From positions 434,001 to 498,000 of the forward strand of contig JAXHMN010000010.1 in assembly GCA_034521465.1 (NCBI GenBank): a stretch of 64,000 nt of DNA, given 5' to 3'. The notes below the pieces were generated by a model that worked only from the letters and a program-made list of their open reading frames with translations, searched no databases and had not been told where the DNA came from. A program made the translations under genes and the position numbers. Positions 50,380-61,100 of the stretch are shown one piece after another (the first letter of the stretch is position 1; every line of letters starts with the position of its first letter). The stretch comes from SURF-28 sp034521465 (lineage in GTDB: Bacteria > Bacteroidota > Ignavibacteria > Ignavibacteriales > Melioribacteraceae).

Positions 50380-51133
50380 CTTTTACCTTCTTTGAAGGAT
50401 TTTATGAATGCTTTGGTGAAATCGCTCAAAACAAGTTCGCCGCTTATCTCTGCCCGTTTTTCAAGAAGCTCATCCCAATTTTCGGCACCCTGCCACAAGA
50501 CTTTTTTTAATTGTTTCATGGCATTAACACTTCCTTTTGAAAGTTTTCCGGCAAGTATATTCACTCCCTTGTCGAGTTCATCAACGGTAGAAAAAACTTT
50601 ATTGTATAATCCTTTTGATTCAGCCCAAGTCGAGTCACGCCAATCATAGTCAATTGACATTTCGCTGAATGCACTTGTCCCGATTTTTCTTTCGACCGCG
50701 GGGCCGACAACAAATGGCCCAATGCCAAGCGCCAATTCACTTAGTTTAATTGAAGCTCCGTCAACCGCCAGAGCATAATCCGATGCAGCGACTACTCCAA
50801 CGCCACCGCCAACTGTCTTGCCGTGAACTCTTGTAATTATAAACTTGGGACACTTTCGCATTGCGTTAATAACTTTTGCGAATCCCATAAAGAACTTTTT
50901 GCCTGTTTCAAAATCGTTTATTGCAACAAGTTCATCGAATGATGCACCGGCACAGAAAGCTTTTTCGCCTTCGCTTTTTAAACTATTACGGTTACGTTTT
51001 CATCCTCGCCAACTTTTGTAACTGTTTCCGCCAACTCAGATAAAATTTCACCCGGCAGTGAGTTGCTTTTCGGATGGAAAAACGAAATGGTTCCAATTTT
51101 ATTTTCAATTGATGTTGTTACTTTCCCTTCCAT
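50376..51133 (-). CDS. Enoyl-CoA hydratase/isomerase family protein, frameshifted
   Basis: The N-terminal part from ATG 51133 reads MEGKVTTSIENKIGTISFFHPKSNSLP-like text, then GEDENVTVIV. A missing T near 50980 shifts the frame to ALKSEGEKAFCAGASF-like text, after which the C-terminal part is open (HGKTVGGGVGVVAASDYALA, IKLSELALGIGPFVVGPAVER). The crotonase oxyanion and active region (HGKTVGGG) is present. A role in fatty-acid or aromatic acyl-CoA metabolism is inferred from family only. It precedes and overlaps the class D beta-lactamase gene by ATGA. Confidence 0.8.
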
Positions 51134-51162
51134 ATAAACCTCTTTGCCTTATTAAACTTTTT

Positions 51163-51228
51163 CTTTGCGTCTTTGCGACTCTGCGGTTGTTTTTCATTGA
51201 CTCACCGCAATGACGCCAAGGCGCAAAG
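51163..51228. repeat. Imperfect inverted repeat of the TTTGCGTCTTTGCG type
   Basis: Arms of 25 bases (51163-51187 and 51204-51228) match at 20 positions around a 16-base loop; the left arm starts CTTTGCGTCTTTGCG. This G/C-poor motif is a commonly scattered type in bacterial intergenic DNA of this group. It fills the gap between the HAD gene and the enoyl-CoA hydratase gene. Confidence 0.5.
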
Positions 51229-51232
51229 TGGA

Positions 51233-51877
51233 TTACAAAAATTTCAGCAGTTCACTTAACTCATCAATCACAAAATCCGGATTGAGATTTTGTACTTCTT
51301 CTTTTGTTCTGTAACCATAAGTAACTCCACACGTTTTTGAGCCGGCATTTTTTCCACAAAGAATATCAAGTTCAGTATCGCCGATCATCAAAGTATTTTT
51401 CGGATCGGAGTGAAGTTCTTCACAGATTTTCAAAAGCATATCTGGTGCGGGTTTGTGTGCTATGCCTGGACGGCGTCCCATTATGTAATCAAAATTATGT
51501 CCTAGATTAAAATGATTGATTATTCTATCTGCTTGATCTTGACCCTTTGTAGTGAGTAACGCAATCTTAAACTCACGCGCCTTCAATTGATCCAATATCT
51601 CTTCAACATTGTCATATAATTCAGATGAATCAATATATTCGAAATATGCTTTTTTATAAACGTTTATAAATTCTTCGAAGTCATCAACTATAATTCCAAA
51701 ATCATTAAAGATGTCTTCAAAGTGATGACCGATCTTTTTATTAAATTCATCTTCCGGTAAATTGAATTTTACTTTCAGTTGGTTGAATGAATGAACTGTA
51801 GCATCATAAATGTTTTTGTGGGATTTAACGAGTGTTCCGTCAAGATCAAAAACTAAAGTGGTAATTGTGTCTTTCAT
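51233..51877 (-). CDS. HAD-superfamily phosphatase, phosphoglycolate phosphatase-like
   Basis: 214 residues. Motif I LVFDLDGTLVKSH, a helical cap, motif II LLTTKG, motif III Lys in HKPAPDM and motif IV MIGDTELDILCGKNAG. This is the Gph/PgmB class: hydrolysis of phosphoglycolate or a related phospho-sugar. The frame is clean. It diverges from the aldolase gene, whose start is 161 bases away. Confidence 0.87.
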   Translation of the reverse strand: MKDTITTLVFDLDGTLVKSHKNIYDATVHSFNQLKVKFNLPEDEFNKKIGHHFEDIFNDFGIIVDDFEEFINVYKKAYFEYIDSSELYDNVEEILDQLKAREFKIALLTTKGQDQADRIINHFNLGHNFDYIMGRRPGIAHKPAPDMLLKICEELHSDPKNTLMIGDTELDILCGKNAGSKTCGVTYGYRTKEEVQNLNPDFVIDELSELLKFL

Positions 51878-52037
51878 AATTCTCAGAATCTAATTAGCAA
51901 TTTGCAAAGTTATAAAAATTTCAGTTTACCGTTTTAATCAATAATAATGATTTTAAATATGCTATCAATTATCTAATTGGGTATATTTGTCCAATTAATT
52001 TTGAAAATTATTTCATAACGAAACAAAGGAATAGAAT

Positions 52038-53070
52038 ATGCCAGTAGTTAATTTTGAAAAGTACTCACAAATGTTGGACAACGCAAAGAAAAACAAATTT
52101 GCTTATCCCGCTATTAATGTTACCTCAGAAGTAACAGCAAACGCTGTTTTAGAAGCATTCGCCGAAACTAAATCGGATGGAATAATTCAAGTAAGCACCG
52201 GCGGCGGACAGTTTGCATCCGGACAAGCTTTAAAAGATGCTGCACTTGGTGCAATTTCTATTGCAAATCATATTCATCTTGTTGCGGACAAATACGACAT
52301 AAATGTTGCTCTGCACACAGACCACTGCCAACCCGGTAAAGTTGATTCATTCTTAAAACCATTAATTGCCGAATCACGAAAAAGAGTTGAACGTGGCGAT
52401 CTCCAATTATTCAATTCTCACATGTTTGACGGAAGCGAATTGCCGTTAGAAGAGAACATGAAAATTTCTGTTGAACTTCTGAAAGAATGCCACGAACTCG
52501 GAATTATTTTAGAAGTTGAAGCAGGTGTTGTAGGCGGCGAAGAGGACGGCGTAAGCAATGAAGATGCTCCGGCTGAAAAACTTTACACTTCTCCCGAAGA
52601 TATGCTTATATGTTTATGAACAGCTCAGTCAAGTTAAAGGCGCACGTTACATGTTTGCCGCAACATTTGGCAATGTGCATGGTGTTTACAAACCGGGTAA
52701 TGTAAAACTTCGCCCATCTATATTGAAAGAAGGACAAGCTGCTGTTATAGCTAAGTACGGAGAAGATGCGGCGTTTGATTTAGTATTTCACGGCGGAAGC
52801 GGTTCTTCTCTTGAGGAAATTAGAGAAACACTTGAGTATGGTGTTATAAAAATGAATGTTGACACCGACACACAATATGCATTCACCAGACCAATTGTTG
52901 ATCACTTCTTCAGAAACTACGATGAAGTATTAAAAGTTGAAGGCGAAGTCGGAAACAAAAAGAAATACGATCCACGCGCTTATTTAAAGATGGCTGAAAC
53001 AGGTATGAAAGAACGAGTTATACAAGCTGTTAAAGATTTACGCGGTGAAGGAACAACGTTGGGAGTTTAA
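52038..53070 (+). CDS. fba: Class II fructose-bisphosphate aldolase, frameshifted
   Basis: Zinc-dependent cleavage of fructose 1,6-bisphosphate. The first piece has YPAINVTSEVTANAVLEA, the zinc His pair in VALHTDHCQPG, and ILEVEAGVVGGEEDGVSNED. The second has FGNVHGVYKPGNVKLRP, VFHGGSGSSLEEIRE and MNVDTDTQYAFTRP. One inserted A near 52608 shifts the frame; removing it reads SPEDMLYVYEQLS. The long-type class II aldolase (about 345 residues) fits. It has no operon partner. Confidence 0.93.
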
Positions 53071-53098
53071 TTTATTTGTTGCCGTTTTAACATAAATA

Positions 53099-53173
53099 GT
53101 CATTCTGAGGAACGGAGTGACGAAGAATCTCTTTTTTACTTGAGATGAGATTCCTCACTTCGTTCGGAATGAC
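53099..53173. repeat. 75-bp inverted repeat of the GTCATTCTGAGGAACGGAGTGACGAAG type
   Basis: GTCATTCTGAGGAACGGAG on one side and CTTCGTTCGGAATGAC on the other form long imperfect arms around a variable middle. The sequence is one of the very widespread short interspersed elements of Bacteroidota-like genomes, and it ends the aldolase transcript region. Function unproved; it may act as a terminator. Confidence 0.65.
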
Positions 53174-53197
53174 ATAACCTATCATTTGTCAATATCG

Positions 53198-54715
53198 TTA
53201 TGCGGCTAACTCAGTGTGACTTTCAATTTCGGCTATATTCTCCTCCCTTAAAATACTGTACTGATAAAGTATCAATGAAAAGAGAATTGTTAAATCGAGG
53301 TAGTTGTAATTCTTTTTTAATGTCTTGAAGAAGAGTCTCCAGAAATACTTTTTATTCTTATCAGCAAATCCAAGGAAGTAAATAATTTTTATTGCGGCAA
53401 GTAAATCATTAAAAGTAACTTTTCTTTTAAGCGGCTGTCGGACTTTATATTTTCTGTCTAGCTCAAAATATTTTCCAATTCGTTGGTAAACACTTTCCGG
53501 TGAGTAAATTTGATTAATTATTTTTTCATAACCGGATTTTAATTTGTCCATTCCCATTTTAGGAATAACATTTGTCGTCTCTTCACCAAACTTAAATGTA
53601 TCGAGTAATCTGTTTTCTCTTTTCATTCGTTCGTATAGTTCGGTTCCCGGAGGAGCTTTGAGAATGTTCACAATCGAAAGTACAATTCCGCTTTCTTGAA
53701 TGAAATTAATTACGTCGTCAAAGACTGTTGGTTTGTCTGTGTCCAGTCCGACTATAAATGTACCCGTAATTATAAATCCTAATTCTTGCAGAGAGCGAAT
53801 GTCGTCTAAAATATTTCGACGGGTGTTTTGTTTTTTCTTCATCGCAATCAGCGATTCTTCATCAATCGATTCTATACCAACAAGGATATGACGGAATCCG
53901 GCTTCCAGCATTAGTTTTGCTAGTTCTTCGTCATCGACTAAGTTAATTGTTACTTGAGTTGCGAAACCGGGTGCGTAAGGATTTTGTTTTCTCCATTCAA
54001 TTAATGCGGGTAACAATTCTTTCTTCAATAAATTTTTGTTACCGATTAAATTATCATCAGCAAAAAGCACTTGCTCGTTGTTGCCTTGAGAAATTAAGCT
54101 ATCCAATTCATCTATAATTTGTTCGGGAGTTTTTACTCTTGGTTTTCTTCCGAAGAGGGCAGTTACGTCACAAAAGTCACAGAGATAAGGACAACCGCGC
54201 GAGTATTGAACAACTGCATAAAGATAATCTTCCAACTTTGCTAACTCCCACATCGGACTTGGAGTTTTATGAACATCTGCAAACTCGGGAGACTTGTAAA
54301 TGTATTTTAGTTCACCCTTCTCTAAATCAGATAAAAATTGCGGAAGAGTGATTTCCGCTTCATTCAACACGAAATGATCGACACCCGCATATTCATCATA
54401 TTCGTGAGTAAAAAGTGGTCCGCCGGCAACAATTGTTTTGTTGTATTGATTAAGTTTTTGGATTACTTCGCGAACACTGTTTGACTGAACGTTCATCGCA
54501 CTGATAAAAACTAAATCCGCCCAATTGATTTCATCGTTAGTTAATACAGCAGTATTTAAATCGACTAACTTTTTATTCCACTCTTTCGGCAGAAGTGATG
54601 CAACCGTAAGTAAGCCAAGCGGCGGAAAAGCTGATTTCCTTCCCGCCACTTTAACCATATCTGTAAATTGGATTATTGATTTCGGAATTTCAGGATATAC
54701 TAAAAGTATATTCAA
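53198..54715 (-). CDS. B12-binding radical SAM protein (DUF4070/HpnP-like family)
   Basis: 505 residues. A cobalamin-binding domain (MNILLVYPEIPKSIIQF ... VVAGGPLFTHEYDEYAGVDHF), then the radical SAM core with CxxxCxxC in RGCPYLCDFCD, FADDNLIGNKNLLKKELLPA and GLDTDKPTVFDDVI, then a DUF4070-type C-terminus. The family includes HpnP, which C-2 methylates hopanoids, but also many members of unknown role. No hopanoid genes are adjacent, so the substrate is open. The frame is clean. Confidence 0.87.
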   Translation of the reverse strand: MNILLVYPEIPKSIIQFTDMVKVAGRKSAFPPLGLLTVASLLPKEWNKKLVDLNTAVLTNDEINWADLVFISAMNVQSNSVREVIQKLNQYNKTIVAGGPLFTHEYDEYAGVDHFVLNEAEITLPQFLSDLEKGELKYIYKSPEFADVHKTPSPMWELAKLEDYLYAVVQYSRGCPYLCDFCDVTALFGRKPRVKTPEQIIDELDSLISQGNNEQVLFADDNLIGNKNLLKKELLPALIEWRKQNPYAPGFATQVTINLVDDEELAKLMLEAGFRHILVGIESIDEESLIAMKKKQNTRRNILDDIRSLQELGFIITGTFIVGLDTDKPTVFDDVINFIQESGIVLSIVNILKAPPGTELYERMKRENRLLDTFKFGEETTNVIPKMGMDKLKSGYEKIINQIYSPESVYQRIGKYFELDRKYKVRQPLKRKVTFNDLLAAIKIIYFLGFADKNKKYFWRLFFKTLKKNYNYLDLTILFSLILYQYSILREENIAEIESHTELAA

Positions 54716-54740
54716 AACAACTTCCTTTCGTCTTTTAAAA

Positions 54741-54774
54741 AAGATTCCCGCAATTTTGGAAATTGCAGGAATCT
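54741..54774 (-). terminator. Rho-independent terminator of the DUF1761 gene
   Basis: AAGATTCC plus GCAATTTT pair with AAATTGC plus GGAATCTT, giving a long imperfect stem. A short T-rich tail follows on the minus strand. It sits just after the DUF1761 stop. Confidence 0.65.
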
Positions 54775-54785
54775 TAAATTAACTT

Positions 54786-55193
54786 TTACCAAACATAGAT
54801 AATTACTGCACCGATAAGAAAAACGACAAGATGGTAAACTTGATTTATCAACAACAGTCCGAATTTCTTGTCTTCAAACAAACCGGTAATGAATGTAGTT
54901 ACAAAAGTAAACCCGAGCCAAGTCCAAAAAGCGGTATGTAATGCTCCGCCGAGGGTTACAACGTTTATGTAAACAAAAAGATTTGCCATTATACCAAGAG
55001 CAACAAACTCTCCGATAAAAGCCATCCCATAAGTTTTTGCCGGATTAAAATTTTCTTTTAGCTGCTCTTCGGTTTTGCCCACATACTTCATCCACATTTT
55101 ACCAAAGAGCGGACCATACCACATTGCCCCCACAAACATAGCAGCTACCGCGGAAACAAGTACAGCCAAGTAATTAACATCGGCTAAAAACAT
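54786..55193 (-). CDS. DUF1761 membrane protein
   Basis: 135 residues, four predicted membrane helices. The family pattern is VGAMWYGPLFGKMWMKYVG (residues about 20-40) and the end QVYHLVVFLIGAVIIYVW. The function of DUF1761 is unknown. It lies 21 bases after the asparaginase gene on the same strand, so it is probably co-transcribed with it. Confidence 0.85.
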   Translation of the reverse strand: MFLADVNYLAVLVSAVAAMFVGAMWYGPLFGKMWMKYVGKTEEQLKENFNPAKTYGMAFIGEFVALGIMANLFVYINVVTLGGALHTAFWTWLGFTFVTTFITGLFEDKKFGLLLINQVYHLVVFLIGAVIIYVW

Positions 55194-55214
55194 AGCCCCT
55201 CCTTAAGTTAGTTA

Positions 55215-56234
55215 TTAATTATCCTGAAAGAATAATACTACAGGATCTTCTCCCTCAAGTTTATAACCGCGGAACATCCCCGAAGTATTAAACGGCATTG
55301 CAACATTTCCGTCTTTATCAATTGCAATAATACCGCCCGTTCCGCCGAGGTCTTCCAACTTTTCATGTATAACTTCATCTGCAGCTTCGTGAAGAGATTT
55401 GAATTGATATTCCATCATCGAAGCAACATCACGCGCAATTCCTAAACGAATAAAATATTCACCATGACCGGTAGCCGAAACTGCGCAAGTTTTATTATCT
55501 GCATAAGTTCCCGCACCAATAATTGGAGAATCGCCAATTCTACCGTACTTTTTATTTGTCATGCCGCCGGTTGAAGTGCCGGCTGCTAAGTTGCCATTTT
55601 TATCTAATGCCGCTGCGCCGACAGTGCCAAACTTAAAATCATCTTTCTCGAGTGATGCTTGAGTTTCCTTTTTCTCTTTTTGCATTGAGTTTTGTAAACT
55701 ATTCCATCTATCCTCTGTGAAAAAGTACGATGTGTCCACCAACTCAAATCCATTTAGAATAGCAAACTTTTCGGCGCCGTCACCTGCCATCATTACGTGT
55801 TTTGATTTTTCCATCACTGCCCGCGCAAGTGAAATTGGATTTTTTATATGCCGTAATCTTGCAACTGCTCCGGCTTCTAAATTCTCTCCGTTCATAATTG
55901 ATGCATCCAATTCATTCTTTCCATCTGCTGTAAAGACCGCACCTTTACCTGCATTGAAAAATGGAGAATCTTCCAAAATATTAATTGCAGCTTCAACTGC
56001 ATCTAAACTAGAACCGTCCTCTTCTAAAATTTTGTACCCTGCTTCCAAAGCTTCATTGAGTTTAAGTCGGAACTCTTCTTCTTGCTCCGGACTGTATCTG
56101 CCAGGAACAATCGAGCCCGCGCCGGCGTGAATTACTAGTCCGTATTTTTTAGATTGAGTTGAATTGTCTTTTACGCATGAATTGAAACCGAATAGAAGTA
56201 AAATCGAGAGTAGAACCGCAGATAATTTTTTCAT
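55215..56234 (-). CDS. Isoaspartyl peptidase / L-asparaginase lipoprotein
   Basis: Plant-type (Ntn-hydrolase) family: it self-cleaves before a Thr nucleophile, seen in FGTVGAAALDKNG, and has the mature-subunit loop GTSTGGMTNKKYGRIGDSP. The N-terminal half has VIHAGAGSIVPGRY and DAVEAAINILEDSPFFNAG. A lipoprotein signal precedes (SILLLFGFNSC, lipobox GFNSC), so the enzyme is envelope-anchored and probably releases Asp or Asn from degraded peptides. 339 residues is normal. It is the first gene of the pair with DUF1761. Confidence 0.9.
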   Translation of the reverse strand: MKKLSAVLLSILLLFGFNSCVKDNSTQSKKYGLVIHAGAGSIVPGRYSPEQEEEFRLKLNEALEAGYKILEEDGSSLDAVEAAINILEDSPFFNAGKGAVFTADGKNELDASIMNGENLEAGAVARLRHIKNPISLARAVMEKSKHVMMAGDGAEKFAILNGFELVDTSYFFTEDRWNSLQNSMQKEKKETQASLEKDDFKFGTVGAAALDKNGNLAAGTSTGGMTNKKYGRIGDSPIIGAGTYADNKTCAVSATGHGEYFIRLGIARDVASMMEYQFKSLHEAADEVIHEKLEDLGGTGGIIAIDKDGNVAMPFNTSGMFRGYKLEGEDPVVLFFQDN

Positions 56235-56312
56235 CGTTCTCCTTTTGAATATGGATTTAGAAATTATTTGTTATGAAGATAAAATGCAATGAAAGAATTA
56301 TATTTAGAGCGA

Positions 56313-57787
56313 ATGTTCAAGAAAGCAATATTAAATATCGTGCTTATTTGCCTGTTTGTGCTAATTCGAATTCCCGCACAGGGGTCCATTCATTCAATTG
56401 ACAAAAACCGGAACGAGAATTACAGCATTCAAGCTCCGCAACAATCACAAATTCTTATGAAATCTAATTCCCGGCTCAACAAATCCGTATTCGGATTTTT
56501 GCCTTATTGGGAATTAGATTCAGCAAATATTCGATTAGATTTATTAAGTCACATCGCAATTTTTGATTTTCTATTAACCGAGGACGGCTCATTGCTCGAT
56601 CCGCCCGGCTGGCCGGTTAATTGGGAACCTGTTATCACATCTGCTCAATCAAGTGGTGTTAAAGTTTTAATGACTATTTCAAATTTGCCCGTTGGCGGAG
56701 TTGATCCTGACATTGTGACGAACTTAATTAATAATGAGTCGGCTCAGCAGTTATTTTTTAATGATATTAAAAACACAATTGATACTTATAATTTGGATGG
56801 AGTCATACTCGATTTCGAAGCATTAAACATTGAAGACCGGGGTGAACCCATAACAAATTTTACCCGTGAACTTCGAGATTCACTAGATGTCTGGTTCGAA
56901 TCGAAAGAGCTTTCCTTCGCAACACCTGCAGTTAATTGGGAATCGTATTGGAATCTTGAACGAGCTTGCTGAAATCTGTGATTACCTTTTCATCATGGGT
57001 TATGATTATCACGGAAGCTGGAGCACAAATGCAGGTCCGGTTGCTCCCCTCACCGGCAATGACGATTACAGCAGCCGCAATTATACAAGAACAATTAACG
57101 AAGATTATGCAGGTATTGATCGCAATAAACTTATTCTCGGTGTTCCATATTACGGAGCAAAATGGCTTGTAGATAACAGCAATCCTTATACTTCAGTAAT
57201 TCCGAAGAATCAGCCAGACTCTAACTGGATTGGGCATGTTGATTATAAAAATGTTGATTGGAGTTCTATAAGCAGTGATGTTAATTTTGATGATATTTCA
57301 CAGACCAGTTATTATCTAACACCAAATGGAAGTAATTATAATTTACTTTGGATAGATAACGCAAGCAGTCTCTTTTTCAAGTATGACTTCATTTTAGACC
57401 AACAACTAAAAGGTGTTGGCATTTGGTCACTTGGTAAAGACGGGAATCACAATGAACTTTGGAATTTAATAGAAGAAAAGTTCACCGATTCAACAACAAG
57501 TGTAAATGACGAAAACTTACCAGGCGAATTTGTTTTACATCAAAATTACCCGAATCCGTTTAACCCAACAACCAGTATCGAGTATCAAGTAGCAAGTATC
57601 GAGAAAATTAGTATTAGAGTTTACGATGTGCTCGGACGGGAAAATAAAATTCTCATCAACGAAGTAAAATCACCCGGTAATTACAGTGTTGAGTTTGATG
57701 CATCCAACCTTTCAAGCGGAGTTTACTTTTATGTTTTGGAAGCGGGTGAAGTAAGATTGAGCAAAAAGATGCTGCTCCTTCAGATAA
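56313..57787 (+). CDS. T9SS-secreted GH18-like glycoside hydrolase, frameshifted
   Basis: The catalytic motif DGVILDFEAL is the DxxDxDxE-type site of family 18 chitinases, with strands FGFLPYWELDSANIRLDLLS and SHIAIFDF before it and YLFIMGYDYHGSWS and LILGVPYYGAKW after. A C-terminal T9SS sorting domain (NYPNPFNPTTSIEYQV ... LSKKMLLL) ends it. The frame breaks near 56950. A second indel near 57780 is likely: with one T fewer the end reads LSKKMLLLR and the stop falls at 57787. The upstream Met at 56289 adds eight residues, but the signal peptide begins FKKAILNIVLICLFVLI, so 56313 is preferred. Probably a secreted chitinase or related glycosidase. Confidence 0.85.
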
Positions 57788-57823
57788 GCTCAACTCATAT
57801 TCTTCTCAACAATCGAGAGAAAA

Positions 57824-57975
57824 ATGAAAAAATTGTTTGTACCTGCTTTAGCAGTATTCGTAATCTCACACCTTGGGGAAAAGTTGTACTGCCAAGATTA
57901 ATCTACAGTTTTGATAAAGGGCCGATTGATTGGAACAACATGCCTGATCTTTCTCAATATTATCTACCGAAATAA
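57824..57975 (+). other. Possible small secreted peptide gene after the GH18 gene
   Basis: ATG 57824 with GAGAG upstream begins MKKLFVPALAVFVISHLGEK, a signal-like peptide, then LYCQD and a stop at 57901. In another frame the sequence continues RLIYSFDKGPIDWNNMPDLS-QYYLPK to a TAA at 57975. A one-base shift would join them as a roughly 50-residue product. The region also looks coding when read from the GH18 frame. Whether this is a real gene is uncertain. Confidence 0.3.
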
Positions 57976-57977
57976 TA

Positions 57978-58010
57978 AAAAGCCCAACTTCTCAAAGAAG
58001 TTGGGCTTTT
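57978..58010. terminator. Inverted repeat, CCCAACTT family copy 3
   Basis: AAAAGCCCAACTTCT, CAA, AGAAGTTGGGCTTTT: a perfect 15-bp stem with a three-base loop. Its core is the same as in copies 1 and 2. It follows the plus-strand genes and precedes the convergent adhesin. Confidence 0.8.
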
Positions 58011-58034
58011 GTTTATACCCGGATTTCCATATAA

Positions 58035-58066
58035 AAAAAGGCGACTCAAAACTGAGCCGCCTTTTC
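58035..58066 (-). terminator. Rho-independent terminator of the giant adhesin
   Basis: On the minus strand AAAAGGCGGCTCAG-TTTT-GAGTCGCCTTTTTTT forms a strong stem with one mismatch and a T-run. It is 49 bases past the adhesin stop. Confidence 0.85.
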
Positions 58067-58114
58067 AATCAATCACAAACAAAGTTTGCTTTATTACTAA
58101 TACAACATTTGTCG

Positions 58115-61100
58115 TTATTTCATTAGTATCATCTTCTTAGTGAAGTTCACATTGTCGCCTGTCAATTGGTAGATGTAAATACCTGAAGCCAATCGAGCTG
58201 CGTCAAATTGAACTTTGTGTACGCCCGGCTGCAATTGAGTGTTGAGTAACTCAGCAACTTGCTGACCGAGGATATTGTAAACTACTACTTTATATTCGCC
58301 CGCTTTCGGTACTGCAAATTGAATTGTAGTACTTGGGTTGAACGGGTTCGGATAGTTCTGGTCTAACTTAAATTCTTTCGGTGTTACTTCATCATTTACT
58401 GATGTGATTCCATCACCGCTTGATTTTTTGTAAAGTTGACCGTTGCTTGTACCGGCATAAAGCGTGCTTGATTCAGAGTTGGAAGTAGCCATTATTGAGC
58501 TTACTCCAACACCGCCCATTCCGTTATTCACAAATGAGTCGCCGCCGTCAGTCGATACATAAACACCACCGAGTAATGTACTTATGTAAACATTATCTTC
58601 GGTATCAACTGTAATGTCATAGATATAGCTTCCGGTTACTTCAACCACTTTGTACCAGTTATTACCGTTATCATCTGAAGTATAAAGACCATCGCCATAA
58701 GTACCGGCAAATAGAGTACCTGTTGAAGTTGAAGCTATTGACCATACAAAGTTGTAACCGAGATCTAATGTTGACCAGCTTGCGCCGCCGTCAGGTGAGA
58801 AGCATACGCCGCCGCCCAAGGTTGCAACGAATAATTGAATATCAAAGTTCAACTGTTACGTTTACTGTTATATCGTGAACTGCTGCGTAAGACATCATAT
58901 CGGATACTATGGAAGTCCATGTAGCGCCGTCATCTTCGGATACGTAAACTCCACCGCCCCAAACACCGGCGTAGATTTTACCTTCTACCGCGACTAACGA
59001 GCGTACATCCATTCCAACTAAACCGATCTGTGTCCAAGTTGAACCATCATATTTCCAGACACCTTGTTCAGTACCGGCATAGTATTCACCGTTGTGAACT
59101 AATAGCGCCCAGATAAATCCAACTGTCATACCTTCGTTAATTTGTTCAAACTCAGTACCTTCAGGGTTAGATTTATAAATAGCTCCACCCATTGTACCGA
59201 TCAACAAGCATCCGTCATCAGTATAAGTGATTGACCAAACGATTTGACCTTCTAAGAAACTACCAACATATTCCCAATCGTTTCCGTCGCCATCACCGTC
59301 ATCACCACCGCCGTTACCGTCGTCTTGACCGTTAACAACTACGGTTGCTTCGTCGCTGTTGTTATCTTCATTAGTGTCAGATTCTGTAACAGAGTGAAGT
59401 GAAGCAATATTTACTATTTCTGCTTCTACAGGAATGTTTCCGATAAATTGAGTGTTGTTAAACTGACCCATACCTTCTAATGATTTACAAATCATTTGAC
59501 CGTTCTGCACACCGCTTACAAAGTTTACATGTGCTTTAGGTGCAAGTATTGAACCACGAACGTCTATTCCTTGAATTGTTATATCTGTTGCTTGTTTGAA
59601 GTTATAAAGCACGTTACCAATTGATGTACCGGTAACTGTTAATCCGCCGGACCAACTGACTATCGTCACCGCTTATATTTACTAAGCACAACCGCTCCGT
59701 TAGGAACACTGATTGCAACATTGTTTGCTGCAGAAAGATCATGCACCGTCAACTCTTAAATACGTTCAGCAACGGATTTGTACCTTCTAACTTTAAGCCG
59801 CCCCATTCCATTGTGGTTGAACCGTTTGTTGTATAACCAAACAATGTATTTGAGAAAGCCTTTGTAAGTAAGTTCTTGCAGCTGCAAAATCAATCGGATA
59901 GTCTTTTCTTAAAGTTCCGCCGGTTATACTTACAGCTGTGTAGTTGCTGTCTAAGTTTGAGTTGTTTCCGTAAACAACGTTTCCGTTATAAACCGCACCG
60001 GTTGAGAAGTTTAAGTTTCTGCCTACTACAAGTACATCACCACTATTTGGTTGCAGTAATGCACCAACACTGTAGTTTGCAAAACTTGCATCTCTACCAA
60101 CCGCTACTCTGCCCTCTGTATCGGATGAAGGTTGTGTCTGCATCTCCTAAGGACAAATAAGATTGTAATCCGATGCAGGTCCTAAGTCGAATGCCAGCAT
60201 TGTTTACTTCTTCAACATCTACTTGAACTGATATTTGTAAAGTTTCAGTTGAACCGTTTGCAAGATTACCAACATTCCAAAGTCCTGTATTTTGATCGAA
60301 GGTTCCTTCTGAAGCTGTATGTGCAATATAAACCACACCGTCAGGAATCATATCAGTAACTTTAACACCGTGTGCATCGTCCGGACCGTTATTAGTTACG
60401 GTAATTATATAATTGAATTGATCACCGTCTTCGGCATTATTTACAGAAGATGTTTTGATCACTTCGATATCAACTTCAGGTTCTTCTTCAGGTGCGCAGT
60501 AACCGAAGTCAATTGAGTAATCTTTAGAATCATCACTGCTTAAGACAACTTCAACACCTTGATCATCGCTGTCAACTTCATCGTCATTTCCTTGATTTGT
60601 TGGTGCAGGTGTGTAGTCGTCAGGTAAAGTTGTCTCATCAACAAATACATAGTAAGTACCGGCACAAAGTTCTGTGAAAAGATAATTACCATGTTGATTT
60701 GTTTCGGTTGTAGCTAAAACATCACCAGCAGCATTCTTTAATATTACTGTAACTCCGGGTATTCCAAGTTCACCATCAGAACCAACGTCATCTTGGATAC
60801 CGTTGCAATTAAGTTCGCCGCCGTCTTCTGAATAATCCAGCCATACTTTATCACCAATTTCACCTGAGCAATCTGGAGCACATTCTACTACTGTAGTCCA
60901 TTCAGAATCATCTTCAACATTTGCTGTTCCGTCAACCGGATCACCAACTGCCCATGAGTAATTAACTAAATCACCGCAGAAATCTTGTGGAATTGTATAT
61001 TTTTCTTCGAATGTCTTAGTTTGTCCTGCTTCAACAGTTAAATACTTGATTTGATGATTACCATTTGGATTTAACATTTCATCATAAACGGTAACACCGC

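Noticed and set aside
53198..54715. Calling the radical SAM protein hpnP (hopanoid methylase)
   Set aside because: The family match is at the level of B12-radical SAM with DUF4070, and no hopanoid genes are adjacent.
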